Source: Pratylenchus scribneri
Taxonomy: Eukaryota > Nematoda > Chromadorea > Rhabditida > Pratylenchidae
NCBI GenBank assembly: GCA_030063045.1
Contig: JAQSEB010000001.1
Location: forward strand, 4,960,001 to 5,024,000
DNA length: 64,000 nt
Direction: 5' to 3'
The translations under genes were made by a program, and so were the position numbers. Below, piece after piece: positions 1 through 11,165 of this stretch (position 1 is its first letter; every line of letters begins with the position of its first letter). Under the pieces are notes generated by a model. The model made no database searches and was not told the origin of the DNA. It saw only the letters and a program-made list of their open reading frames with translations.

Positions 1-884
1 GAAATTGCACATGATTTTTCATATCAACAAAATATATTATTATTTTTAATTTTATATGTTTTGATGTTTAATTTCGCAAATTTTGTCAATTTTCTGAATT
101 AATCCTGAATTATGAATTATCATGGAATTTTGTTATGGGTGTGTCCTCCTTTCTCTCAAATATGGGCATCCAATAAAAAACTAATATTCCATTCCATCAT
201 CGGCTGATTTTATTACTCAATTTTTGCCCAATTTTCCATTCCAATATTTGCTCTCTCTTTTTTCTTATCAAATTATCAAAGCATTATATATTTTGATTGC
301 TTCTTCTCTTCATTTTTGGTAATTTTTGGGTAGTGTTCCGGTTTCCTCTTTCGAAAATGGCCATAATTGGTCGCCGCACCCTTTTTTATGGAATTTGTCA
401 ATTTGCTGTGCATTTATATAAAATGTTATATTAGAAACAATCCACAAATATCATAAAAATTCATTAGGAAAATTTTCATTAAGATGAAGTCAAACATTTT
501 ATTCATAATTTTTAATTATTCTTTATTTATTTATTTAATTCTGATTAAAATAATTTTATTTGGTCATTAAACAAAATGGAATACTATTTATTTTGGTTTT
601 TTTGGCCAATTTCCCTGGGTAATTATAATAATTTTTATACTTAATAGGTTTCGTTAAAATTAGAATTCAATTGAATAATTTTTATAATTTCTAATAAGCT
701 CAAAAGTTTCTTTAAAATTACAAAAAATTTATGAAAATAATATAATTACTCTATAAATTTAATAAATTTTGATACGAAAAATTTCATCCAATTCTTCCCT
801 CTAATTTTCAGTTAAAATTAAATAAAAATTAGTCCCTTAAAGTAAATTTTTAATTAATTATTTAATTTTATATTAGAAAGCAAA
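1..884. other. AT-rich upstream noncoding region
   Basis: No open frame or repeat here that I can support. This is the 5' flank of the cathepsin B-like gene that starts at 885; the sequence becomes strongly A/T biased in the last 350 bases. Confidence 0.6.
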
Positions 885-3792
885 ATGTCGAATTTACCAA
901 TTTTTATTCTTTTCCTTCTGCCTTTTTGTCTTGTGCATATTTTGGCAGCAAATGTAGAGCTACCAAATTCCGACATTTTGTCAGAAAATGAAGAATCGCC
1001 AAAAATAGTCCAATCCCCACCAAAAATTGGCATTCCCAGAGCACAACTTCGAATTGAAGCAAAAGCGCACGTTGAACGGCTCAATAAAATCCAGAAAAAA
1101 TGGACCGTAAGAAAATTCATATTTTTTCCTTTAAAATATGACAAAAATTAGGCAAAATTGCATCCCCGTTTTGCGGAAATGCCAAAGGAGGAAATGCGCC
1201 GTTGGCTTGGTCTTCGCCGCCAGGACCATTTGGAGAAGAAGCCAAAACATGGAGGAGGCGAATTGTTGATGGCAAAACTGGACAATGTGCAAAATATAGC
1301 AGCTCCAAAACCGGATCCGGTCGAACAATTTGATGCACGCGAAAAATGGCCAAAATGTGCGGATGTGATCAATCAAATTCAGGTAAAAATACAAAAAAAA
1401 ATATTTTAGGGAAATTTTATGTAAATTTATTTTAAAGGATCAATCCGGCTGTGGAAGTTGTTGGGCGGTTGCGTCCGCTTCCGTAATGCAGGATCGAATT
1501 TGCATTGGAAGTGGAGGCGAATTGAAAATGAATGTTTCATCGGAGGACATTCTCAGTTGTGAGACGAAAAGTTATGGGTAAGTTGATCATATGAGGGTCG
1601 GATTTTTAATTTTTTGACCTACTTTTGTATGCATCAGATTTGATGATAAGATCATAAAAAGGATGTTTTTGAACATTTATCTCGATTTTACAAAATTTTT
1701 GACCTAATTTACCTACAGTTTTTTGGTGAGGGGAAATTTAATTGTAAAAATGGAATAAAATGCCGAAAATTAACTATTTTGAGTTTTCCAAACTTTATTT
1801 TGGCAATTTTACGAAAATAATTATACACCCATTTTGAAATTTTTGCTTCTTAAAAATCCGCCCCTATAATCAAAATATAATAATAAAATAATTGCTAATA
1901 AGACAAAATTTGATAGAATAGAATTTGCAAAAATAAAATTTATGAATTCAGAAAATTCTTTTTCAAAAATTTAAATATTTTATTTTTTCAATATTTTTTC
2001 AGTTATTTTTAAAAGAATCCAGAATGATTCCAAAAATAAATTTAATTGAAAGAAAAAAATAATAATTTAAAATATAATTTATTCTCTTTTTTTTCCATCA
2101 TAGTTGTGAAGGAGGATATCCCGAAAATGCGTTCACATTTTGGCACACAAAAGGAGTTTGCAGTGGTGGGGAATATGGGAGTAAAAAAGGCTGCAAACCA
2201 TATCCATTCCCGCCGCATGCCGACCACATGTATATGACACCAAGGCAAGTTTTTGAATATTTAAATTATTATTAATATTTATTTGGAATTTTCTAGATGC
2301 AAACATCGATGCGAAAATCGTTACTATAAGGCAAACTACAAAAAGGACAAACAATTTGGTTAGTGAAAAATTCGGAAATATTTAAAAAATTGAACCTATT
2401 GACACATCAGTTACCTTTACCAAAAATTTTGGAAATCCTTGCCCTAAAAATAATCTTGTATGAAATCACGAATCTGAAATCATTGTTAGCGTCATATTAA
2501 ACCATTTCATTAAGAAAATACCATGAAAATTTTAGAAGAAATTAATAAGACTAATTTGATTATTGGGGCTCATAACAGAAAAGTATTGCTTTGATTGGTA
2601 TGAATTAATTAAAGAAAAAATTAATGAATTTAACAAAAATTATAAAAAGTTTTGAAACTAAGCGACAAAAATATTTAAATTAAAATAATTTTAATTTTTT
2701 TGACCAAATTCTGTATACTAGCCTGAATTGGGATGAATTAATTTAAAATTAATATAATAAAAATTTATTAAAAAATAAAAAAATTACCAAATTATTCAAA
2801 ATTTTATTAAAATGAATTCAACTAAAATTGCAAATTTGTCATTTTTTCAGGTTTGAAACCAGTTCATTTGGAGGATGATGTGAACGAAGAGCAAATAATG
2901 AACGCCATCATTGAGGGGGGACCGGTCGAGGCAGATATGGTCTGATTCCAATTAATTCAATCTAATTATTTTTGACCCAATTTCAGGTTGTCTACTACGA
3001 CTTTTTCCACTACAGTTCGGGCATTTATGAACATGACGAGGATTCGGGCGTCGCCGGAGGACATGCAGTGCGCATTGTTGGATGGGGTTTTGATAATGTT
3101 ACGGAAACTGACTATTGGCTGGTCAGTGGAATATTTAATATTAATTTAAAAAATTTTTTAATTGTTAGGAAATATCTTTTTACCGCATTTTTTATTTTTT
3201 ACGCCAAAATTAGTTTTTGATTTTCTAAAAATCAGAAACCGGTTTTAGACCTTACAAACTTTATATGAATTTGTATATCTCATCGAATCGCATCGAATGG
3301 TATATAAAATATCTGGTTTTTGGCCCAAAATTAAAGAGTTTAAAACCAAAAATTGGAAAATATATTTTAAACTGTTTAACCCGCACATTTTCGATTTAAA
3401 CTAAGAAATTTATTTGTCAAAAGATGCGTCTCGATGAGATCTACAAACTTACTTAAAGGTTTGTAGAGTCTAAACCGGTTTCTGATTTATTAGAAAACAA
3501 AAACTACATATTTGGTAATAAATAAATAAAATTAGGGATAAAAAAAATAAAAATGGGGTAAAAATTGCTCTCTAAAAATATGAATTGTTTATTATCAAAA
3601 TATTTTACATTTTTAAAATTAAATCAATTTAATTTCTTTGAGGTGGCAAATTCATGGAACACTGATTGGGGCATGAATGGATTCTTCAAAATTGCCCGTG
3701 GCCAAGATGAATGCCAAATTGAGACATGGGGTATAAATTATGCAGTGGCAAATTTGAATGCCACAAAAATGGCCGAAGAATTGAAGGAATAA
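885..3792 (+). CDS. Secreted cathepsin B-like cysteine protease, 8 exons
   Basis: Papain-family (C1A) cathepsin B-like protease, expected to act in a lysosome or gut lumen or to be secreted. Exons: 885-1106, 1152-1382, 1438-1577, 2104-2244, 2297-2358, 2851-2939, 2987-3121, 3643-3792, encoding 389 aa. A hydrophobic signal peptide lies at residues 1-21, followed by a long propeptide. Exon 3 holds the active-site Cys in GCGSCWA, exon 4 the GCEGGYP cathepsin B motif, exon 7 the catalytic His in [11 protein letters not shown], and exon 8 the Asn in NSWNTDWG. The occluding loop is short: where mammalian enzymes have PPCEHH this reads PPHADHM, so one loop His and the loop disulphide are lost and one His is kept. 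The intron after 2244 starts with GC (AAG|GCAAGT); only this donor keeps the frame. Intron 7 carries a palindromic repeat. The family call is firm; the substrate is unknown. Confidence 0.95.
3211..3505. repeat. Foldback repeat in cathepsin intron 7
   Basis: The intron contains an inverted repeat. The left arm has TTTTCTAAAAATCAGAAACC and the right arm ends with its near complement, GGTTTCTGATTTATTAGAAA. Inner arms contain CATCGAATCGCATCGAATGG and GATGCGTCTCGATGAGATC. TA dinucleotides flank GTTTTTG...CAAAAAC, which would fit a Tc1/mariner-type TA duplication. Relatives occur at 32690, 36023 and, more distantly, 37339 and 57700, all within introns. Confidence 0.7.
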
Positions 3793-3919
3793 TTAATTTA
3801 TTGAAATATTTTCGATAAATTTGATGTAATTGAAACATTTTTATATCATTGGTGGTATAAAATATTCATCTAAAATTTATTTTTTGCCAAAATTCCATTG
3901 GCAAAATAACAATTTCAAC

Positions 3920-4745
3920 CAGGGCTGCCATAATACCGGGGAAACCCGGCATTTCCCGGGTTTTTGATGTCCCGGCCGGGGTTTTGCCGGGGTTTTGAAA
4001 GTGCCGGGTTTTTTGCCGGGTTTTTCATATTTTGCCGGGTTTTGCCATGTTTTTAAATTTTTAGCTAAATTTTTCGCTGCGCGGCCATTTTTGGGTCTAA
4101 TTTTTCGCTGCGCGGCCATTTTTGGGTCTAATTTTTCGCTGCGCGGCCATCTTTGGGTCTAATTTTTCGCTGCGCGGCCATTTTTGGGTCTAATTTTTCA
4201 CTGCGCGGCCATTTTTGGGTCTAATTTTTCGCTGCGCGGCCATTTTTGGGTCTAATTTTTCGCTGCGCGGCCATTTTTGGGTCTAATTTTTCGCTGCGCG
4301 GCCATTTTTGGGTCTAATTTTTCGCTGCGCGGCCATTTTTAGCTAATTTTTCTTCCAATCAGGGCCCATTTTTAGCTATTTTTTCTCCCTATCAGGGCTT
4401 TTTTAGCTACTTTTTCTACCTATCAGGGCCATTTTTAGCTAATTTTTTTCCTTCCTTCGCGGCTTTTTCTGGCTAAACTTTTTGACGGCAGACCGATTTT
4501 TAAAGCTTATGATATCTTTATTTCATAACGCACATGCTCAAAAAGTCAATTAAAAATATGCTCAAAAAGTCAATTAAAAATATAAATCTGAAGTAGAAAA
4601 TTTTTACAAGCTTTTACTAAATTGCATTTTAACACGTTTTAAAAGATGCCGAGTTTTTACCGGGGTTTTGAAAATTTTTGCCGGAGTTTTGCCGGGTTTT
4701 TAGACCCGAATGCCGGGGTTTTGACTTTTGGAGATGGCACCCCTG
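3920..4745. mobile_element. hAT-like non-autonomous element, TSD ATTTCAAC
   Basis: The element begins CAGGGCTGCCAT and ends with the near-complement ATGGCACCCCTG. It is flanked by a perfect 8-bp direct repeat ATTTCAAC (3912-3919 and 4746-4753). A CAGGG end with an 8-bp duplication is the hAT superfamily signature. It has no transposase frame. The ends are rich in CCGGGGTTTT words and the middle holds a nine-copy 31-bp tandem array. Confidence 0.85.
4075..4350. repeat. 31-bp tandem array inside the hAT-like element
   Basis: Nine head-to-tail units of 31 bp start CGCTGCGCGGCCATTTTT at 4075, 4106, 4137, 4168, 4199, 4230, 4261, 4292 and 4323, with only one or two substitutions. The GCGCAGCG word also occurs in the elements at 21382, 34712, 56660 and 58434. 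Confidence 0.95.
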
Positions 4746-4753
4746 ATTTCAAC

Positions 4754-6092
4754 ACTTTATTTTGACAAGAATTTTTTCTGCCAAATTATAGTTGAATCGA
4801 TATGTCTCGATGAGTGAAGCCCAAAATTGCCATTTTTTGGCATAAAATTCAAAAATAAAAATGTTATTACCATTTTTCTTATAGTCAAGTATTAAGGTTA
4901 GGGTTAGGACTTTGGGCTAGGAGCATAGGAATAGGAATAGGAATCTTAAAGAGATCAATAATTTTGCAAGAAAATAAAATTCTAATTTGCACGGCAACAT
5001 GCTCAACTTTGTAAAGATGCCGTGCAAGTCGTCATCACAACTTCTCATGCCCATGCCCTTAATTAGACTTAGCTTTTAGAGCTCTTTCGAATTAGCTATC
5101 AATCATCTTGTTTCTCCATTAGAAAAAATTGGCGCTTACGTTAAAATTTTTTTTCTTCTCCAAATATTTTTGTTTTTATTTTGTATTTTTTTTCCAAATT
5201 TTTACTGAAATATGGATATTAGAAAATTGCCACTTTTTTGATTCCAAATTGTGACTCTTTTTCTGCAGTCATTTGATCTCTCTTTGTCATTTCCGCATTC
5301 GGAACAGTTTGCTTAAAGTCCATGCCATTTGCCTCATTAATTTATTTTGTGCATTTGACTAGATGTCGAAAATGTAGAGGAAATAATTAATAAATACATT
5401 TTTATTTGAGATTTCACAAATATTTTCTTCCCTGATAGAATCAATCAGGCATAAATATGAAAGCAAGCAATAAAATTTTCCGCACTAAATCAATGTAAAT
5501 TATAAAAAAAAACTATTTTTTATTACCTAAACCTTTTCGAAAACTTTGCTTTTTTACTCCTTTCTTATAGATAGTTTCAGAGATCTTAATGTCCACAATT
5601 AAATAGACTAGTATATTTGATTAATAATTAATCCACATTTTCTTGCTCAAATGGTATAGAAACTACAAATGTACAAGAAAATATCAAATAATTTATTAAA
5701 TTTACAGCTGGAAAATTGTGTATCTTTACAAATAATTATTAGATGGCCAAATTTCTGTATTCTAAATTTAGTAAATTAATCATAGTTTCAAGAAAAATAA
5801 TTTGTCTTTTTTAGAATTTAAGGGGATAGTAGAAATAAAACGAATTTAAGACCATTGAAACTAATAATAATCAAATTTAAGCCCATATAAATAAAACCAA
5901 GGGTATAAAGCAGGTAATTTTATAGTCATGCGAATCAAAAAAAAAGCTCATACTCAAAAATTAAACCAATTGTTGCCGTAACTAAACTAGTTTAGAGTCC
6001 AGAATTTAATCATCCAGAATTAATTGGTTATTTATTAATTATTCTTTTATATTTGTCAATCAATAAATTTAAATTCAACAATTTTAATCATC
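4754..6092. other. Intergenic region with a telomere-like tract
   Basis: No gene seen. At about 4893-4945 there is a degenerate TTAGGG-like tract (AAGGTTAGGGTTAGGA) followed by GGAATCTTAAAGA, the same order as at 9660-9750. At 5077-5110 GAGCTCTTTCGAATTAGCTA matches an arm of the repeat at 36476-36895. The remainder is AT-rich and includes the 5' flank of the receptor gene. Confidence 0.6.
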
Positions 6093-8418
6093 ATGGACAA
6101 CAATTTATCCACTCAACAGATGAATCCGGTAATTTAATTCATCTTTTAACAGTAAAATAAAGCAAATATTTTTAAAACAACAACAGGTCTATCAGGCCTT
6201 CAGTGAACCCGGATTCCATTGGGGTTTATTTTTGCCCGCATTGATTTTCGCAATTTTGGCAATGATCGGCTTACCGTTGAATGCTAGCCTTTGCTGGGTG
6301 ACAGTCAAATATCGGTTAGAAAATGTTGGAAAAAAATTAAAAATGTCTAATAACCCTTAAGTCTTATTTTATGCTTATTTTTTTTATTATGGCATATAAT
6401 TCTGCTGTTAAAAAATCTCCATTTTGGTAAGCATAAGCAACAAGGATAGGATCGATTTTCTATTTTCTAATCGATTCTCTATTATTTTCGTGGTAAGAAA
6501 TTTCTGTCATTTTTGGCACCGAAAATTCGAACTACTATTTTCGAAAATTTTTCGCCCCTATGAAATTTCGATTTAAAATTTTCGAAAATTTTTGGACCGT
6601 CCGAAATTTCGATCAATGAATTTCTTTTTTGAGACATTGATCCTATCACTGATAAATAATGCCTAATATGAAATATTTATTCCAATTTTGGAAGTAAATG
6701 CCGGATTTATTAGCAAGAGAATAGCTCACATTTTTCAAAATCGGTATTGCCTTATCAAAGACGGTGATAATTTTGCATTCAAAATTAGCCTATATTTTTA
6801 ATTTAATAATTCTCATCAAATATATTTCAATCCCTTCAATTATAGCTCCTCTCTTCGATACAACACCTGCATTTTACTTGCATTGGAAGGCTTCTTCCGA
6901 ATACTCCATCAATTTGGCCATTTCCATTTTTTTATCATCGCCTTGAGTGGCATTAATTTCTATCCAATTCGATTGGCTTTGCCTCTGCAAAGCTACTCTG
7001 CCATTGGCAACTTGGCCGGTATGAATCTGGTTGCATTGCTCAGTTTGGATCGGCTCTTTTCCGTGTTGGCCCCACTTTTCTATCGCCAATTAAATCAACG
7101 TGTCTACATATTTTGCCATCTTCTAGTCAATGCCGGCATCACTTCCTTTTATTTTGTACAAATGGTTCAATCGGCAAATGTTTTGCCTGAATGGCCTTGC
7201 ACTGGCTCTCTTCATGACTTTTTTGCCCTGCCCAGTGTTGGGCCTACTTTATTTTCTTTAGCTTTGGGACTCAATTGTGCAACAATTTTGGCATATTTGT
7301 TTGTGGCCATCATAGTCAAGCTGAAGACGGGCATGTTTTAATCAGGACACGGATCGAAAAATTTTTATACTCAAATTAATTGCATAGAAAATACAGATTT
7401 TATGTCAAGATTCAGTATTTACAAAAATGCTTTAAAATTAATTGAAATTGGTTTTTCAATAGATAAAATCGTATAAATATCAAAACACAAAATGAGTGAA
7501 AAACAAAATGTTTAGATTAGAAGAACAAAAACATAAAATGTTTGGAACAAAAAATGTTTGGAAAAACAAAAAATATTTGGATAACAAAAACATAAATTGT
7601 TTGAGTAAAAACAAAAACACAAAAAAGGTTTGGAAAAAACAAAAACATAAAAAGGTTGGAATAATGATTGTATGTAAAAAACAAAAACACAAATAATTGT
7701 AATTAAAAACACAAAATATCTTGCATAAACAACAATACAAAATGTTAGGACAAACAATAAAAATGTTTGGAAAAACAAAAAATGATTAGAATAACAAAAA
7801 TCTAAAATTTTTGGATGAACAAAAAAAGAAAAAGAAAAAAATTTTGGTAATTATAAAAAATTTAATATTTGGATAAACAAAAACATAAAATAATTATAAG
7901 AAAAAATATATTTTTTAATCCAAAAATATATACTGTATCATTATTTCAAAATATAAAATATTTGCATTTGAAAAATTTGTAGAATCAAGTAATCACACTC
8001 CTACGACCCCTTAAAATCTAATATAAAGATTTTGAATTCAGAAATGGCCACTGAAAAACAACAAAAAATTTACCATTCCCTGCTTTTGATTATTTTATTC
8101 AATGTGCTCGCCTATTTTTATAGTTTATTAATCACAGTCCTCTACAAACTCTCTTTATTGCCATTGACTCAATTGCAATTTTGGTATTTAAATTTGTTTA
8201 CTTCAACAATATTTCTGAACATTGGAGCCATGTCAAATGGGCCAATTCTTTATTATAACAGGTTTAAAATTAAGTATTTTTCTTATTTTTTTTTTCATTT
8301 TAGTGCGGATTATCGAAATGCCTATAAAAAGGAATTTAGAAAAATGATTCGATTTTTCGAAACTTTTTGCAGAAGACAAGAACAATCTACCACCAAAATT
8401 TATCCAATTTCAAATTAA
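6093..8418 (+). CDS. Srsx-like G-protein-coupled chemoreceptor, 5 exons
   Basis: Seven-transmembrane nematode serpentine receptor, probably of the Srsx family, expected in the plasma membrane of sensory neurons. Exons: 6093-6128, 6187-6314, 6846-7330, 8042-8261, 8304-8418; 327 aa. TM1 is in exon 2 (LFLPALIFAILAMIGLPLNA). Exon 3 has the DRY-equivalent in LLSLDRLFSVLAPLFYR after TM3. Exon 4 ends with an NPxxY-like stretch, SNGPILYYN, and exon 5 continues SADYRNAYKKEFRKM, the usual cytoplasmic tail start. The intron after 7330 can be joined in frame only with a GC donor (ACGG|GCATGT); the nearby GT leaves an in-frame stop. Intron 3 is full of A-rich repeats. The ligand is unknown. The family assignment is by pattern and could be a neighbouring serpentine class. 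Confidence 0.85.
6440..6660. repeat. Inverted-repeat element in receptor intron 2
   Basis: The left end GATAGGATCGAT and the right end ATTGATCCTATC are near complements, and the interior is built of TTTTCGAAAATT words in both orientations. No target duplication could be read. Confidence 0.45.
7480..7880. repeat. Degenerate A-rich tandem repeat in receptor intron 3
   Basis: Loose repetition of AACAAAAACATAAAATGTTT with variable spacing. The long frames over it are by-products of the low complexity, not genes. Confidence 0.75.
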
Positions 8419-9265
8419 AATAATATTATTAAATGAATATGTAAATATTTGATACTTACGTATTATATATGTCCCTCATTCGTTAGAATTGAGAAAGTTT
8501 TTTCAATCTTATTCTATTAATTAATCACATTTGATTTTAAAATAAAACGATGAAAAGGGCAGCAGAGAGCAGACTAATATTGGAGGTGTTATTTGGGGTG
8601 AAAAAATTCTGGCGACAGAATTAAATGTCAAATATTTTATTTTAAAAATAAATCGATAAAATTTATTATTCGTTTAGAGATTTTACATATATTAAATATG
8701 AGAAGGACAAGGAAATAATTAAATTAATAAATAAATAAAAAATGAAATATTTTCCTCATTTTCCTTTCATTATTTTTTTTCGGGGTCAGGGTTTCAGATG
8801 CTTCGAGAATTTCGAATCAGATAAAAAGACAAGAAAAGGATTTTCATTTTAATTTCAAATTTTAATACCAAAAAAATGACCAAAGTATTGAAGAAATAAT
8901 TGGGGGTACTTATGGGGTTTTGGTCCTTTTCTTGAATGAAAAAGTAAGAGTCCCCCCTAATAAGGGTATTAGGGATAGGGTTTAGGGTTAAGTGAGATGA
9001 TTTTTACCCCATCATATCCGGACTGATTTCTCAATGACCTTAAACATAATCCTGGTTCCTGGATTCCTGACGACACAAAAGGGGGACCCATCAGTTTTCC
9101 TTCTTCTAGAAAAATGTAATTTATTCAAATAATCCTTTATCTTTTCTAATTAATCGAAAATTTTTATGTAATTTAACATTGTATCATTCGTACGGTATAA
9201 AAAATTCATCTAAATTTTATTTTCTTCTCATTTTGTTATGCTCTCCTCATTTTGGCTCTGCCTCA
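8419..9265. other. Intergenic; left edge of the segmental duplication
   Basis: No gene seen. From about 8740 the sequence pairs with 12872 onward (both have ATGAAATATTT and CATTATTTTTTTTC words). A TTAGGG-like stretch, TAGGGATAGGGTTTAGGG, lies near 8970-8990. Confidence 0.55.
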
Positions 9266-9982
9266 TCAATCCGATGGCTTATTGCACATCACTCCATCGG
9301 CACAATAATAATTACACCATGTCATTCGGGCACTATTGTCCAGCACATTGAGGTCATCCGATGTGCAGCTGTCAATGAATTTGCGGTATTTTGCCGCCGT
9401 TTTCAGCTCGCAACATGGCGAATCGTCGCCAGTTTTCCATTTGTAATATCGACCGCCCGCAGTTTTGCAATGGGAAAATCTAAAAGAAAAATTTAAATAA
9501 CAAAAAATAGTCTAATTTTAATTTATTTCCCTCATTTTTTTCCAATTTTTATTTATTTTTATTTTTCATTAAAAACATTTATGGGAATATATTAATTTAC
9601 ACAAAAAAATTAATTTACGCAAATTTTTTCTTGTCGAAAAATATTTGAGGCCATATAACTTGGCCATGACTAGGTATAGTAGGGGTCAGGGTTAAGTTCA
9701 GGGCAGGATGGGATTAGGGGCTAAAGGTTAGGGGTTAGGGAATCTTAAAGAAGTCTTTTGATTTGGCCAAGTTATATAGCTTTAAAAAATAATATTTTTC
9801 GAGAGGAAAGAATTTCGGCAAATAAATTAAATATTATTTTTAATTTTATATAATTACGTATGGCGATTACTGGCCCCAAGGCTGCACATTGCATTTCGGG
9901 TTTTGAATGCAGCACCATAAATATGGGGGACAAAGAAGAAAATTGCCAAAATAATGAAGGCGATGGAAAGTTTCATAAACAT
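9266..9982 (-). CDS. Small secreted cysteine-rich protein, copy A (2 exons)
   Basis: Unrecognised family; probably a secreted small protein. Exon 1 is 9982-9858 and exon 2 is 9479-9266 on the minus strand, giving 112 aa. Residues 1-23 form a clear signal peptide (MFMKLSIAFIILAIFFFVPH). The mature part has eight cysteines: one in AMCSLGAS, one in SHCKTAGG, a CC pair in DSPCCELK, and four more toward the C-terminus (SCTSDD, TWCNYYC, VMCNKPSD). An even number fits four disulphides. The splice joins CATAC|GTAATT to TTTTAG|ATTTTC in frame. The intron contains a palindromic insertion. The neighbouring copy at 13181 is about 80% identical by eye. An effector-type role is inference only. Confidence 0.85.
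9613..9824. repeat. Foldback with telomere-like core in intron of gene A
   Basis: Arms read CGAAAAATATTTGAGGCC and GGCCAAGTTATATAGC with AATATTTTTCG at the far end. The centre (9670-9745) is a run of AGGGTTAAG, GGGGTTAGGG and GGCTAAAGG words. Confidence 0.75.
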
Positions 9983-10084
9983 TTTTAAAATTTTTTTTAT
10001 TAAAAATTTGGAATTTTTGATCTAAAATTTTGAAATAACTGCATTTTAAATAGATAATAATGCAAAATGGACAATGGAAATATG

Positions 10085-10274
10085 TCGGGGCGAAAACTGG
10101 AATTTACACACTATTTTCGTCAGAGAAGCAGAGAAAGTTGGAATTTCGAAAAACTAAGTATAGGGTTAGGGTTAGGGGCTCGGCAGCATGGGATTAAGGT
10201 TGGGGGCTAGGGTCTAGGGTTAGGTTTGTACTCTGCTTCTTCGGCGAAATAGTGTGTTTCCAGTTTCCGCCGCA
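10085..10274. repeat. Foldback with telomere-like core upstream of gene A
   Basis: The left arm GGCGAAAACTGGAATTTACA and the right arm TGTGTTTCCAGTTTCCGCC are near complements, as are AAGCAGAG and CTCTGCTT inside. The core carries TATAGGGTTAGGGTTAGGGG and further GGCTAGGGTCTAGGG words. Confidence 0.8.
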
Positions 10275-10489
10275 ACATATATACATAAGAGTAAATTAGT
10301 AGCATAATATACATATTTTCCACCCACAAAAATGTTTTAGGCAAGACAGATGAAAATTCCAAAAAAAAAACAATCCCACTTTATATAATTCGCATTAAAT
10401 TATGCAGCAATTTTCCTATTTATTGATTAATTATATTTTTGAAAAATTTATTTTGAAAATAAAACAATAATTTTTGGCAAATAAAATTA

Positions 10490-11165
10490 GTGATAACCTT
10501 TTTCTCCCCAAAAAAAAACTTTTTTCCCCAAAAAAATCTTTTTTTTTTCCCCAAAACTTTTTTCCTCCAAAAAACACTTTTTTTATCCCCAATACCTCTT
10601 TTTCCCCAAAAAAACACTTTTTTACCCCCAATAAACCCAAAATGAAAATTTTTTGATTTTTTTTATAAAATCATAAAAGTAGATGGAATGCAACTCATTT
10701 CATATATTCCAATGTGCAAAAAAAATAAATTTTAATAAGTTTAATATTCATGAATCGGACGTAGTTTTCCGAATTAGGGGCTAGGCTTTAAGACCTCGCG
10801 TATTAGGGGCTAAGGGCTAGGGTTAGGATAGGGTCGGAGGATGGGTTCTAGGGGCTAAAAGGGCTAAGATTAGGATAAGTTTTTGAGCTAGGTAAAGCGA
10901 AGTTTTTAATGCCGAAAGATATTTATATGAAAATTCACATGGAAAATATTCAGATAATTACATCTTCTGAAGCTAAAATTCTTACTTTTATGATTTTATA
11001 AAAAAAATCAAAAAATTTTCCTTTTTGGTTTATTGGGGGTAAAAAAGATTTTTCTGGGGGAAAAGAGGTATTGGGGATAAAAAAGTGTTTTTTGGGGGAA
11101 AAAGTTTTGGGAAAAAAAATTTTTTTTGAGGAAAATAAGTTTTTTTTGGGGAGAAAAAAATAGCA
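10490..11165. repeat. Large palindromic element with telomere-like core
   Basis: The left arm (CCCCAAAAAAAACTTTTTTCC, then ATTTTTTGATTTTTT and ATAAAATCATAAAAGTA) is mirrored by the right arm (TACTTTTATGATTTTAT, AAAATCAAAAAATTTT, then AAGTTTTTTTTGGGG). The centre near 10775-10875 has AGGGGCTAGG and CTAGGGTTAGGATAGGG. It is absent at the matching place in unit B (14100-14200), so it was inserted after the duplication or lost from B. Confidence 0.85.

Noticed and set aside
4075..4350. Possible CRISPR-like array (31-bp repeats)
   Set aside because: Units are contiguous without spacers, sit in a transposon, and the genome is eukaryotic.
6764..6946. Separate small gene overlapping receptor exon 3
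   Set aside because: Different frame across an intron-exon junction. The receptor frame is supported by splice phases and family motifs.
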